From Rhynchospora pubera (lineage: Eukaryota > Streptophyta > Magnoliopsida > Poales > Cyperaceae), in the NCBI GenBank assembly GCA_028095005.1, contig CM051461.1:43388812-43452811 (forward strand): 64,000 bases of DNA, written 5' to 3'. Below, piece by piece: positions 34,850 to 48,248 of the stretch. The position numbers and the translations under genes were made by a program. Numbering within the stretch: the first letter of the stretch is position 1; each line of letters starts with the position of its first letter. Under the pieces are notes generated by a model that saw nothing but the letters and a program-made list of their open reading frames with translations, did not search any database and was not told where the DNA came from.

Positions 34850-34935
34850 GGTTAAGGGAGTTCCGTGCATGTAACCAGATTGATAGACCCGAAAAATTTT
34901 AACCGTCAAAATTAGATCGAACAGTCTGTGTTTTG
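34850..34935. repeat. Inverted arm of a dispersed repeat (partners 33960, 58745)
   Basis: In reverse complement it reads CGGGTCTATCAATCTGGTTA then CATGCACGGAACTCCCT, matching 33970-34020 and, more loosely, 58750-58805 (ATCTATCAATCTAAGTTACA). Together with 33960-34020 it forms an inverted pair around the tRNA-Asp gene. Confidence 0.65.
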
Positions 34936-35586
34936 CCACTTCATCTGATACAAGCTATAGGGCTAAATTTGTAGCCGGATAAACCATTTTAAAAGAGGTA
35001 TTGCTGATCGATGCATCCCAATCATTGAATGATTAGGCTTAGTTGTTGGTAATTGGAAAGGTTTTGGAGATTCAGAAGGAGATTTTTTTTCTTCTTCTTT
35101 TGGGAGAAAGCTGGACTTATAATACATATGATGAAAGAACGCCTTGGCGACCACGAGTAATTATATGCCAATAATTGTCATTGATTATTTTTTTTCTTAT
35201 GAACGTAAATTCAAGCAAAAAATTCCGAAGAATCAAATTTGTTCATCATCAAAAGTGATTCTTGTTTGTACAGAATTGATAAAATTTCGCAAAAACTATT
35301 TCATTAATTTAGTAGGTGAATCTCCTCCTTTAAAATATTAAAACTAAATTAAAGTGAATAATAAGAGTGGTAAAGGAGAACGGTAAAGAAAAAAAATGGA
35401 AATTTTAAAAACGAAAAAAGAATAAAAATACAAAAAAATAATCCTTGAATAGCGGTATCCACTTATTACTTCATTATTAGTTGACTCAAGTTAGACTTAA
35501 ACTACTTTCGCCAATCAAATATATAAATTAATGCATTTTCTAATCATGCAATTCAAATATAAAGTGACTACACCTCTATCTATGCC

Positions 35587-35902
35587 TAGACCTGTCAAAC
35601 ATGAAACGTTTTAACGTTTCCGTTTCTGTTCCGCCGAAACGGAACGTTAAATGAAAGCTGAAATGGGTTCCGTTTTCAGAAACGGAACGGAAACGGAATC
35701 AAAATTTGTTAACGTAAATGAAACGGAACACGGAAATGAGTTGAAATCAATAGAAAATTGAGGCGGAACGTTAAACGGAACAGAAATTTGTTACGTTTGC
35801 CGAAACGAAACGGAAATGAAACAGCCATTTCGTTCCGTTACCGAAACGGAACGGAAACGGAAATGCCTGTTCCGTTTCCACCTCTAACGTTTGACAGGTC
35901 TA
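35587..35902. mobile_element. hAT MITE with perfect TIRs and CGGAA array
   Basis: A 316-bp element with perfect 14-bp terminal inverted repeats TAGACCTGTCAAAC / GTTTGACAGGTCTA and an exact 8-bp target duplication TCTATGCC (35579-35586 and 35903-35910), diagnostic of hAT-type insertion. The inside is dense with GGAACGGAAACGGAA / CCGTTTCCGTT units. No transposase. Confidence 0.93.
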
Positions 35903-35910
35903 TCTATGCC

Positions 35911-36487
35911 CACCAAAGAAAAAACCTATTTCCGCAACTAGTAAACGTGGAAACCGATTAGAGGTCAGAGGCCCAAACTTTGATCTGCCCAATTTTTTTA
36001 GGAGATTTTACATTTTGTTGCAATAATTCTTGTTTTGCCATAATCATGCACGTGTCACCTTTACTGTACATGTCTCCATGAAGACTGCACATGGTCTAGA
36101 TATGGCAAAACCATTTCACATAGAAACGTTTCTTTATCTATTTATATGAAAAATATATAATAAATTAATAAATGCATCCTAGGTAAAAAAAATATATATT
36201 TACAGAAGTTTTTGGATTTTAGACAGCAGCATGTGACCACATCCACGTGTGCAAACTAATACAACCCCAATGGCACATATGATCGTATAAATATTCACAC
36301 ATTTGTATCCACATATTTACTAAAAATATCCTAGTATATATAGTTTTTTTTTTTTTGTTACGTTGGCATAGTTTATTGCTCTTATTTTGGAGTACGCTGT
36401 CCACACTACTGTGTACTTATATTTCTTTAATTCTCCAAGGTCGTCATGCTTTCTCCATACGGTTTTCTTTTTATTATTGTTGTTGTT

Positions 36488-36560
<73 letters not shown>

Positions 36561-37760
36561 TAAAGAAAGGGTGTAGAAAATCGTATTATTTGACTTAGCT
36601 GTTTGCTTCTTATTTAGATATATCATAAAGAGAAATAATTCTAATATCATATATTTTTAGTGTTACAAAATATCATAATTGTTTTATATATTAATATTTA
36701 AATTTCAAATTTAGATTTCAAATACTGAATCATTAATTTTGTTTAATTTTACGAAATACGTATTATCATAAAGTTTTAACAATTTTAGGTCTGTGTGAAC
36801 TGTGAGCTGTGGAGAGGAAATAAATATGAAGTACCAAAAAAATTTTAATTAATATATAGCTAACAAGAAGAAGGCTCCAAACACACAAAGGACATTTGTC
36901 CCAAATAAAGCGATGCGAGTAGTTTATTTTTATTATTCAATTTACTAATATCTTAGGCATATCTCGGTATTTGAATCGTTTTATTATTCCTCAGTTATAC
37001 CACCTTATATCATTTGTCTACTTCCATGCAACCAAATTCTGGAGATGTTGATATGTATAACAAAAGTATTTGAAGAAAGAGAAACCTTTGTACTAATGGT
37101 AACTGACAAATAATTAACACAGTTAATATGAATTAAATAACTATCACCTGTCTTACTTTGTCAGCAAGAGGCCAACAGAGGTCTCTTAAATAGTCACAAG
37201 CGGCTATGTCATATGTGGTTGGAGTTTAACTAATAATAGATGGTTGTAAATAGTATTACTATTGACATGAAAAAGTTTAAAAATTTTTTTTAATCAAATT
37301 TGAATGTACTGACTGTTTGATAAAATATGAAATATACAATTATACTTGAAATTGGTGTTGAAAGCAAGAAATTGTAAGCTAATTCAAATATAACAACGAT
37401 TAGATAATTAGAATTGGAACAAATCACAAATGTCCAAGATGGAAGCTCATCTGTATTTGTAGAGACTCAAAATGAACAGTGTTAATGAGCTAAGCGTTTT
37501 CCCACTTAAAATGAAATAGCGGACTATATATCATTTGACTGCCATGATTTTTATTTTTGATAAATAAATCTAAATATCATAATAACAACTATTTCTTATT
37601 CATTCAAAATATACCCATAAAAAATAGGCTTCTGCACAGTACATAACCATTAAAGTTTGCCAATTCATAATATAGTTAATTAAACTCTCCAAATAAGAAT
37701 TAATCAATTCATTTCATGTGCTCCTTTATACATATTTTTTTTCAAAATTAGAAAAATTAA
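35911..37760. other. Intergenic; ATT microsatellite
   Basis: No gene recognised. A long (ATT)n run spans about 36489-36559. Confidence 0.5.
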
Positions 37761-38174
37761 GAGAAAGTTTAATACGCACCATAGTGCATAGACCTTTCTA
37801 TACACCGCGGACTTTTTCAGAGGTATTTTTGTAAATTGATAAATCTAATTTAACCAAACTAATATACATATTGAAATCTCATAGCAAACCAAACTTTATA
37901 ATTTTTTAGATTTTATTATTATTATTATTATTTAATTTTTTAAAACTTGCTATTATTGGAAATAAACTACTATTTTCAACATTCCAAAAATGACAAGTTT
38001 TAAAAATTCCAAAAAAATAGTAATAAAATTTCAAAATTATAAAATTTGATTTGCTATGAGATTTCAATATATAGATTAAATTGATTAAATTATATTTGTC
38101 AATTTACAAAAATACGTCTAAAAAAATTCGCAGTGCATAAAAAATCCTATGCACTATGCATATTAAACTTTCTC
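37761..38174. mobile_element. Foldback MITE with 9-bp target duplication (Mutator-like)
   Basis: A 414-bp near-complete palindrome. It starts GAGAAAGTTTAATACGCACC and ends GCATATTAAACTTTCTC, with further complementary blocks (TTTGTAAATTGATAAAT / ATTTGTCAATTTACAAA; GAAATCTCATAGCAAA / TTTGCTATGAGATTTC). It is bracketed by an exact 9-bp repeat AAAAATTAA (37752-37760 and 38175-38183). Nine bases is the Mutator-superfamily target size. A transcript would form a long hairpin and could be a small-RNA source. Confidence 0.88.
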
Positions 38175-38183
38175 AAAAATTAA

Positions 38184-40939
38184 TAGGTAAGAGAAGGAAT
38201 TGTAGAGGATTCTACCATCCTATGGGCTATGGTTATATATGGAGCTCAACCCTAGAACTAGAAGGAAAATAGGAAATTGATACAAACGGACAAAACAAAT
38301 GAGACCAGCAAGTAGGTCATGGTGGCATGCCTCTCTTTCTAGCATCCCACGTGCCACTTTGTTTCCTACAGGCTACAGTGGTCATTTTACATTCTTTCTC
38401 CCTGTTTTATTATTTAAAAAAAAAACTAAAAATTGATGGGTCCTATCTAACTATGATGGAGACATAATTACTAGATTATAATATAATAATTTATCTCCAA
38501 ATTGTTACCCATTTCTCTGGTATTTCTTTTTTATCCGGTAAAAATAAAAATAATTTTTATCTGGTAAAAACTAAAAAAGTCATACTAAATTTTTTACTGT
38601 ATTTTTTAGCTATCAAATCATCTCTTTGCATATAATTACTATTGTTTTCCATTCTGGTTTAATGTCACTAGTAGATATTTTTCCGTATATTGGGTAACAT
38701 GAATCAGTTAAATAGATAGTTACTGTGTAACTAAGAAAAAAATAATTGTAATTATATGCATTGGCATATGCAGGCCTTTTATATATTTAGTACAATCACG
38801 TTGGACAATAGAAAAGAAAATTTTAATAACTGTACACATCACACTATCACGGCCGATCTGATTATTCTATTGCTCTAGAACTAGAAGCATCTTGAAATCC
38901 CGAAGAGCTGATCTATTATTTGAAAGTTGAAACATATTTAAATGGATCTCTACAGTTTTAATTAGACGTCGGAAACTTGATGCTTGTCTTTTTGGGACAA
39001 AATAATAAGAAGTATATAAATTCTTTTTGTGTACTTGAGGAAAAAAGTTACCAACAGATCGCTGCCAGCAGTATAATCTTTCAACTAACTTGCTTCTGGG
39101 AAATATCAAATAGTTCTTGTTTTCTCTAGTTAACTTTTTATAAATTTGTGTTCTATCTTTTCTTAGATTTTTCTCCACGTCATTTTTTTGTTCCTCCTTT
39201 TTTTTTCCCATTGTCCTTGTAAAATTTTCTACTCGCACTGTTTTCCTTGAGTGATAAAATTTTAGTGAGTTATATGCACAAAAGGTCAAACTTCAAATAT
39301 TTAAAGAAAAATATTAATTTTATTTTATTTTAAGATAAAAATAAGGTCAAACTTCAAATATCCACAAAAGGTCCCATAGTTGGATTTTTAAAACTCACGG
39401 ACCTCTAATTAAAATTGTTCTTATTCATTACAAAGGATTTTTTTTTTCAAGCTGATTTAAATTGAATTAGAATTTTAGCAAAAAACCGAAGGACCCACAA
39501 TGAAAATCTAATAGCTAGATTTTGAAGTTGTAGTTGTCGGCATAGTTTCACAAGTTTAATTTAACAAATGTATAATTACGACTAGGGTTTCAAAATCTCA
39601 CCACCGGATATTTAAATCTCAGTCTGTTTGTATCAAATTTAAAGGAGAGAAGAAGAGCAATTCCTATGTGATTTAATCGTAAGAAATCACTTTTAATGTA
39701 ATTAAAAAAGCCAAAAAAAAACACAAGTCTATGAATTATAGAAAGTGAAACTCCAGTAAAGTATGTGATTACGTTATTTTTTTTAATATATTAATTCAAA
39801 TTCCTCTAGGAGCGGAATATGGATAAATTTTTAATTTACTAGGTTATGTTTATCTCAATAAATTCTTGACTAGAAAAAAATGAACTTCATTGTATAAAAA
39901 AATGCATTTATGGTGATTATTTAACAACTAATATTATTAAATTATAGCTTAATTTTATTGTGCCCATGCAAAGCATAATAAAGTTTTAAATAACCAAGCA
40001 AGACTCTCAGGCGTAAATTGCACATGATCAGAGAATGGATGCATCTGTCATAATTGTCGGAGGCGGATCCAAACCAGGACCCACAAATCCGAAATCCGCA
40101 TCGACCAGATCTTAGCTTCCGTCCGATCTCCGCAATTGTAGCTACCATCGGACCGACTGTCCCTATTGCGCCACGTCATTAGAGATTACATAGTTCTACA
40201 ACTATGAATGTTTTCCTGTAACGAGTTAAAATCAGGGAAAATCTCCGACCCGCTTACACATCAGCTCAAATTTCGAAAAAGGAAGGGGCCCACTATTCAG
40301 TCGTGGCTTCTCACGATAAAACCTTGCGCTCGTAGTTCAAGAGGCTCGAACAACGACGATACCTCGGATCCACTGCCACGTGGGTGTGGGCCCGCATTAC
40401 GGAAATCTGGAGACTTGTGGCTGAAATTTGAGCCGTACATTTGCATTGGTCGATTTAAGTGGATTTATGCTTAGATATTCCTTTCTTTTAGTACAATTAT
40501 ATAATGTTAGTCTTCAAACAAATATACGTTAAATTCTTTGACTTGGCATTTTTCAGGTAAATATTAACGGATGGCAAGATACATATATTATTTTATGAGT
40601 CGATCCTGAATAATTGGAATCAATTTGGATTTTCCAGGTGATTTATTTTTAAAAAAAAATCCGACATACAACATAGTGCGATTTATTTAATAAAAATTGC
40701 ACAGACTGCATGTCATCACCTGGCCTTCAAATAATAATAATATAAGGTGATTTAATTTTCTTTAATGAAAGTAATTAGCATTCACGCTTTAAAAATCTTA
40801 AATGTCTTGAAAGGAATAGAAGTTTCAATTCCTAGGATAGACTTGTTCCCATGAACTCTCTATTCATCCGCCTCTATATTAATTTAGTTGTGAAAAAAAA
40901 AATCAGAACTGATGGTAGAGCTTATTTTCAAACTCGGAA

Positions 40940-41008
<69 letters not shown>

Positions 41009-42925
41009 GCTAAGTTCTTTCGTTTATGAAGGTTTTCATTGCAGTTGAAACTATTTTGACACTTGTTAATTTGGTCCTGACAATTTTAGATAAAAATTCT
41101 ATATAGGAACCTTGTCTCTCCTGTCCAGATTCCTAGCCAATCTGCTTAAAATTTGAGGTTTCAACGTTGCAATGTAAGTTATGTTATAAGACGTTTGAAT
41201 TAAATACAAAACACTGGTAACATATTAACTTACCGTACTGTAAATGAGAGAGGATAATTTTATAATTACCTATATCGATCATTTTTACGATCTTTAAATT
41301 TAAAATTGTACGTTGTAAACATCAATAACATTCATCGCACTGGTATCAGATTTTGGTACCTGTGCAAATACCGATTTAATTCTTGGGTTGATCTTAATTA
41401 GTAATATTTTTGCTTCTTTAGTTGTAAACATGATCTACATAGTATATATATATCACATCAATACAAAATTACAAATTAATAAAAATTTGTGTTTATTTCA
41501 GAGTTGATCAAGTGATCGAATTCTCATCATTTTAAAATTAGCAATTCTTAATTTAATATATGAAAAGCGCACGCGTCCATTAGCTGAGAAAATGATTTGA
41601 ATCATCACTAATAGCAAAACATGCCTTAATTTTTAACATTATTTACGGCCGCGACGTATATATGTATATAATATTAAACGTAAGTATAAGTTTAAAATTT
41701 ATCATGGCAATTATCAGAACTACAATATCAATGCATCGACATTTGTTTCCTCCCGTTGTTGGTCTAAATTTTACCCGATTTATTTTTCTAATAGAAAAAA
41801 AAAATCAGGTTTCTGCAACAAACGTCTTTAATTTCAAATCCATACTTTTAAGTGTTATAATCATGCATGAATCCAAAGTTACAAAAGATTCATACTAGAA
41901 AAAGTAAAACGGGGGTTCACAACGGATATGTTTTGTCAAGTGTACCATGTATAATTTTAATTTGGATAAGATGTATATATTTTGTTGTTAATAAGATGTA
42001 AATATATTTTTTTTTTTTGTAAAACGGGGGTTCACAACGGATATCTTTTTGGCTGATCAAAATTTGTGCTAGTGTACACCCTACGCGATGAAACATTATT
42101 GTATGTTTTCTTGTCTTAAATAACCTGAACTTTTGTATTCTCATTTGATTAATGAAATTTAATATATCATTCTTCTGCTCTTTAAGAAAAATAATAAATG
42201 GTACTGACTGGAGATCACCCAAATAATACTTGACGTCGATGAACTAAAGGCCAATAATATCGTGCCACATAAGCAATTACCTATCATCCCGCCGCCTTAC
42301 TTGATAATAATAGTTTGCAGCGGTCAACTCATTTAATTATTTTCGATTAGTCTCGTGATTGCTTCCACTTGGGATTTTTATCCGTGGTCGGTTAATAATA
42401 ATAATATCAGTTGAAATGTATGATTATATAAACCAAAACGGTACCGTTTGTTCAACATGCGATGTAGGAGATTTGAAATGTCAAATTCACCTCATTAAAA
42501 AAAATAATATTACCCTCGGAAATAATTTCAAGATATAATTAACAAAACAGAATAACTAGAAACATTTGGTATATCGGTGACATAATTGCAGTTGAGTTTT
42601 TTTTTATTTCAAATGGTGCTTACGACAAATGTATCATATATAATTATTCTTTGTTACCAAAAACATTTGTTACTCTTTCGTAATCTGCTTTGCTAGCCAT
42701 GTAAGTGTCGTATAATTTGCTACTCATACTAGCTCGTTTGTGTTGTTTGATAGGATGACATACGTAACTAACCACACCAGAGCAAGATCTAGTCCAACTG
42801 GCCAAGTTCAACCAATAGAATCTTTTTTAGTAACATGGCAAATGGTGAGAACTATTCAATGATCGAGAGGTGCGGGTGCCCAACATGTGATTTTCTTTAC
42901 TGTGAGGCAATGATGTATATTTTAT
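38184..42925. other. Intergenic; ATA microsatellite and small repeat
   Basis: No secure gene. (ATA)n lies at about 40941-41005. A 26-bp sequence (GTAAAACGGGGGTTCACAAC...) occurs at 41904-41929 and again at 42019-42044. A GC-richer patch at 40050-40480 has open frames on both strands but no recognisable protein. Confidence 0.45.
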
Positions 42926-43332
42926 GAAAAATTGCTAGAATTCAATATATTGGATGAATGATGTCAGTCTAATATAATTATTTTTATATTTTTTTAAATT
43001 CCAAATGAACGATTCGAACCATTAAATATGTTCTCCATATTGAAAACTTATAAGAAATCAATTTCTAATTTATTTTCAAAATTTTTAATTATTTTTTTGA
43101 TATTTTAGAAATCGTTGTTATTGGTCGATCCATAATTTTTATATCATGATTTTTTTAAAATATAAAAAATAGTAAAAGAATTCTTTAAAAAAATGTAAAA
43201 ATTGATTTCTTATAAGTTTTCAATATGGAGAACATACTGAACGGATTAGATCGGTCATTTGAACTTTAAAACGAGAAAAAAATCGTATTGGATGGACCAA
43301 TCCATCCAATATATTGGATAGTAGTATTCCTC
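42926..43332. mobile_element. Foldback MITE, probable Mutator-like
   Basis: A 407-bp palindrome. Its arms share CAATATATTGGATG / CATCCAATATATTGG, and further in ATGTTCTCCATATTGAAAAC / GTTTTCAATATGGAGAACAT with AAGAAATCAATTT / AAATTGATTTCTT. The flanks ATATTTTAT (42917-42925) and ATATTTTTT (43333-43341) form a 9-bp direct repeat with one mismatch. Non-coding. Confidence 0.72.
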
Positions 43333-43702
43333 ATATTTTTTAAGTTCTGAATCTTGATCTCAGTAATAGTGGAAGAACCAATTTATTATTTCCAAACATG
43401 TTTTATTGTACGTTCAAATATTGAATGACCACGGTATATTAAAAATTTAAGTGCGCAATAATTTTTTTTTAAATAAGAGCAATCCAAGCAGGATTATTTA
43501 CTTCAAAAATTTTATTACACAATTATTTCAGTATTCGTGGTGTTGCTCACAACACATCAATACATTCACACGTATATATCTAGCATCATTTCTTACCGGG
43601 GACGGAACTATGTAAGTTTTGGTGGGTCTAGGAATCCAGCTGAAAAAAAAAATTACTTGAAATAGGAATGATATGTAAATAAAAAAAAAACACACACACA
43701 GG

Positions 43703-44466
43703 TAGTGAATTACAAATCGTGTCGTGTTAACCGTGTTGCCACGACACGGACCCGTGTTGACACGACACGACACGCCACGTGTACGGATTCAACACGACAC
43801 AACTGTGTTGGTGTGTCGTGTCAAAACTGTGTCGTGTTGACATTTTTAGAAAATTGACAAGGTTTAACACGACACGATTCAATACGACACGATTTGACAC
43901 GACACGGTTACAACACGACACAACAAGATTTTATTTTATTTTAAAACTTAAAATTAAAAAAATATTATAAAAAATATTAATATATTATAAAAACAAAGGA
44001 TGATTTGAATTTTAAGGATAAAAATATAATACAGAAACTATAATTAAAAATTTCCAACTAATTAATATTATGTAATTAGTAATTTATTATCTAGTTAATT
44101 GATTATTATATTGTATCATCATGAATTATTATGATATTATTTTTTATCGACTATATAACAGATTTATAAAATTTAATACAATTTTTTATCATTTTATCTC
44201 TAATTTTAAAATATATTTAACTATTTTTAAATAAATAAATTTTTAACACGGTTCGACACGGTTGACACAACTGTATCGTGGCGTGTCAACACGGTTTCCA
44301 ACTGTGTCGTGTCAATTTCCGTGTTGTGTCGGCCTTTCCCTCCACTCAACACGACACGACACGACACGGTTGCATGTATAAACCGTGTCAACACGACACG
44401 ACACGATGCTAAACACACCCGTATTTGCCACGACACACCACGATACGGTAAGATTGCAATTCACTA
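43703..44466. mobile_element. hAT MITE with ACACGAC arrays at both ends
   Basis: A 764-bp element starting TAGTGAATTACAA and ending TTGCAATTCACTA, flanked by an exact 8-bp duplication CACACAGG (43695-43702 and 44467-44474). Both subterminal regions (43718-43925 and 44245-44455) are packed with dozens of GTGTCGTGTT / AACACGACAC words in both orientations; the middle is plain AT-rich DNA. The ends match the hAT TAGnG form. No protein is encoded: the short frames over the arrays are artefacts of the repeats. Confidence 0.92.
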
Positions 44467-44474
44467 CACACAGG

Positions 44475-47389
44475 TCCATCTTAGGATGGGCATATCATGT
44501 GTTTGATTTGAGTCTCATATTGACTCCTATAAATTGCACGAAATCCAGGTCGTATTCTTTTTCTGGCGAAACTTGATCCTCCTTGTGAATCATACATACA
44601 TTTACAAAAAACTGGAAAAAGAATTTTATGGATCCTATTGGCGTGAATTTCTAGCTATACCCTGTTTCCTACCAAAAACAAAAATGACATTAGAATTTCT
44701 AATGATTAAGCGAAGACAATAAAAATACTTTTTAACTGTTTTGTTTTTTTTTTTTTGGGTTTTTTACTGTACTGTACATTCACGGGGGAAAAGTGCCCTT
44801 TTATTTTATTTGTTTATTCTACTTATTCACGAGACGGTATAATAATTAACAAATGCATGCTATGAAACTTAATAATAAAAAAAAAGACTTCAACTATCAA
44901 TCAAATATATCCACCTTACAATAAAGTCACATTTACAAGTAAATATAGTAGTCGCTTTTTTTCTAAAAAAATAATAATAAGTAGTTTTTTTTTCTTATTT
45001 TGACATGTAATTTTCTTTCAGTGATTTCTCTCACAACTTTTGATGTAAGAATATTATTTATTTAATAAATTTTATTGATTTTGCAATTGCCAACCAACCT
45101 TCAAATTAATTAATAAATAAACAGAAGAACGTCAGAACTGCACATAATAATAGTATCATAGTCTTTTGTAAATTTTTTTTTAAAAAAAAGTCAAATTCCA
45201 AAAAGATTAAATTAGAATATTTTTGGAACGAGATTGTTCATTGTTTGAATGAAACATATGCGTGTAATGACCTTAATGGAAAAAAAGGAAAAAAAAAATT
45301 CAAAAGTGTAAGACCCCATTACAAAGCCATCTGGAATCCAAAAACAAGAGATGGCATATAGGAATGGTGCCAGCAGCACAAACTTGACTGTCAAAGCCGT
45401 TTGAGCTTGACCTCACATATGTGAAAGTTAGAAAGGCTGTAGTTGATGAATTTTCGTTTAGCAAGTAAAGTGTGATATTTATCAAAAATGAGAAATTTAG
45501 AAGTGTAATTGCTAGTTGCTACAGTTGATCCAGGCAGGGCCTCAAGCTTCATGTTCGAGTAAAAAATTAATTTTTCCAGATGCATTTCCAGGATTTCCAC
45601 CTCATTCAAAACCGACTTCAATTGAACCTGTACACTTTCTCATGTCTTATATATACGATCGATGTGTTTTTCTCTGCATTAAACGCATCTAATTATATTA
45701 CTACCATTATACCTATTTTAATATTTCGAAAAGATATTCACATGTGCTACAATTTTCTGAATGAAATATTTTTTCTAAAAAACTTTTGGCTTCTAAAATT
45801 AACTGTTTAATTAATTTCTTTGACCTTCTAAAATTTAACTTTGTTATTATTATTTTATTTTCATCATCATCATCGTCGTCATCATTATTATTATTATTAT
45901 TATTATTTGCTTACCACCCTGTTTTTACGGCCACTGTTGCACATGTTTTTTTGACTTTTATTCATCCATATATAGATAGTACATTAAAAAAAATAATAAT
46001 AAGAAGAAGACGATAACTGTAGCTTACAAAAGAAATAACGATGCATATTGGCAACACTATAGAAACAGACTTGAGTTTGTCAGATTTTGCCCAGGTCGTT
46101 AAATTGATTCACTTTAATCATGTTGTAATCACTGAAAGCATAACTATCAAATCATAAGTAATAGTCGCGAACATCTGGCTTTGCTTTTGGGCTGTCAGGT
46201 TTTTCTGGGTTCGATAAGATTTCATTATATTAATATTAATTTAAAAATAATTTAAAAATAATGCGTCTAAGTTACTACGAGGTAATTGGGAGACTTGACC
46301 CTCAATTTATCTTCAAAAAAAATAATACGAGGTAAGTTCAAATGTTCTTATATAATCACGAGGTTGTATTTGGTACGGACAAGCGTAGGTGTGGTTTAAG
46401 TTGTTAAAATTAAACCAATTTAAAGAGGCTTAAATTATCCATGTTTAGCAGTTATCTCAGCAAATTGAGGAATAACGATGACATAATATTTGTATTATCG
46501 TAGTAATAATAAAGTAATAGTAACAATTACAATAATAATAATAATAATAAATTATTATCAATTAAATATTATAAATAATAACAATAACTAATTAACTATT
46601 ATAATTAATATTATAATAATTATTATCGAACAGTTCTTTAAGATATACCATAATATATAAGAGATAGGTGCAAAAGCAATATTTCGATATATAATCACGA
46701 AATAAATAAAATAAATGTCAGCTAAACCAAGTCACAAATCACTTTGTCAACTTAAAAGAAAAAAAAAAGTGCATACACGATTTATTTTTGTAATTTTACA
46801 AGTGCATACACGATTTAGGTTAAAAAATTTTCCTGTAACCATGAAAATAATTAATAATTTATAGAACTTTAGCACTGGACGGTTTTTATTCCCGTGCAAA
46901 GACGATCACATGTTCGATACAAGAAGAAATACATTAAGTAGTTCTCCATTACCTTAAAAGAAAAAGATAGGATTACAATAAGTTCTCCATGCATCCCTAA
47001 AACATTAATTCGCTGTGATGTTGAAATCATGATTTCTTTCCCACACGATACGTTTGTGGTGGCATATATACGAACTATAAAATATTAACATAAGTGTTTG
47101 TTTTTTCTTAAAAGAAAAAGATAAGGATTACATTCTTATATAGCATTATTAAAAATGCAAAATTTTAACATTGTGGGATAAAACTAATTTTATTTTTAAA
47201 GATAAATTTATTAACAAAACTATTTTTCCTTAAATAATAAAATTATTATATTTCCAAGATTTGTAGAATAAAACTTATAAAAAATAATCTCTTTAAAGAT
47301 CAGGGTGCATCTCACTACAAAATGCAATTTTGATGTATAAAGAGTTCAATGTTCATTCAAAGGTGAGTGAACTTTTTATTTTAGAATAG
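44475..47389. other. Intergenic, AT-rich
   Basis: No gene recognised. Contains a (TCA)n/(ATT)n run around 45860-45906 and AAT-rich sequence at 46530-46630. Confidence 0.5.
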
Positions 47390-47890
47390 CACATAGTAAC
47401 TTATTATCGCTTATTTTTTATATATATTTTTTATGGTTTCATACATGATAACACATAAAAGAAAGAGATATATATTCCGTATATTGAATTATAAAGAGAT
47501 TATATTTATTATCAATTTAATTTGTTGTGTTCAGCAGAAAGATAAGTTAGGAAAAAAAAAAACAAGAAAGTTCCTATTTTTAGGCGCACGCAACGTGACT
47601 TATTATGCATAATTAAGTTTTTTTTTTTGTGGGTGATTTCGTGTATCACAATGCATAAAAAAGAGAGATAAATTGAATCATAAGAAGACAATACTTATTA
47701 TCAATTTTTAATTGATTCTGTTTGGCAGAAAGATAAGAAGGGAAAATAACACAAATGCCTCTATTTAGAATTTTGCACATTGATTATTGTTTCGTGCACG
47801 ACAACATCAACATATTAGAGATACGATGAAAATTTAATCAAAAGAAGATAATATTTATCATCATTTTTATTGTTTGTGGGGCATAAAAAA
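47390..47890. repeat. Three diverged tandem units (150-190 bp)
   Basis: Three successive blocks (about 47395-47580, 47595-47760 and 47775-47880) repeat the same order of words: CATAAAAGAAAGAGATA or a close form, GAATTATAAAGA / GAATCATAAGAAGA / AATCAAAAGAAGATAA, TATTATCAATTT, GGCAGAAAGATAAG, and GACTTATTATGC / GATTATTG. They are well diverged, so this is old. They lie 350-850 bases upstream of the ADP-glucose pyrophosphorylase promoter. Confidence 0.6.
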
Positions 47891-48029
47891 ATTAAAAATT
47901 TGTGGAATATTTTTTTTTATATATATAGCCATCGCAATTTTTTATAAGCTCGCAATAGAACTGACTCCCATTAAAAAGTATTTATCTTGGTTTAATATAT
48001 GTATTAAACATGTAATTTAATTAATTATT

Positions 48030-48215
48030 TTTTATTTAAATACACATATAGTATCGAACGCGAATTTGATGTAATATAATATCGAAAGGAAAGTGAGATT
48101 AATTCAGGATTTTTATCTAGATAATTTAATATATTTACTTTTATTTAAATACACATATAGTATCGTATTGAACACAATTAAAATGTAATATAATCATAAA
48201 AGGAGATCTCCACTT
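48030..48215. repeat. About 110-bp duplicated promoter-distal segment
   Basis: The string TTTATTTAAATACACATATA followed by GTATCG occurs at about 48032 and again at 48142, each followed by a GTAATATAAT word. It is a local duplication just upstream of the ADP-glucose pyrophosphorylase TATA box and could duplicate regulatory sites. Confidence 0.7.
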
Positions 48216-48248
48216 GAAAGGAAGTGGAGAGAATCCAGTCGCCATCTT

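Noticed and set aside
38867..39289. Minus-strand open frame of 140 codons
   Set aside because: It begins at TTG. The first ATG gives a shorter Lys-rich, low-complexity peptide with no recognisable domain, splice context or GC contrast. Too weak to call a gene.
43727..44576. Several Arg/Val/Thr-repetitive open frames
   Set aside because: Direct translations of the ACACGAC arrays in a hAT MITE.
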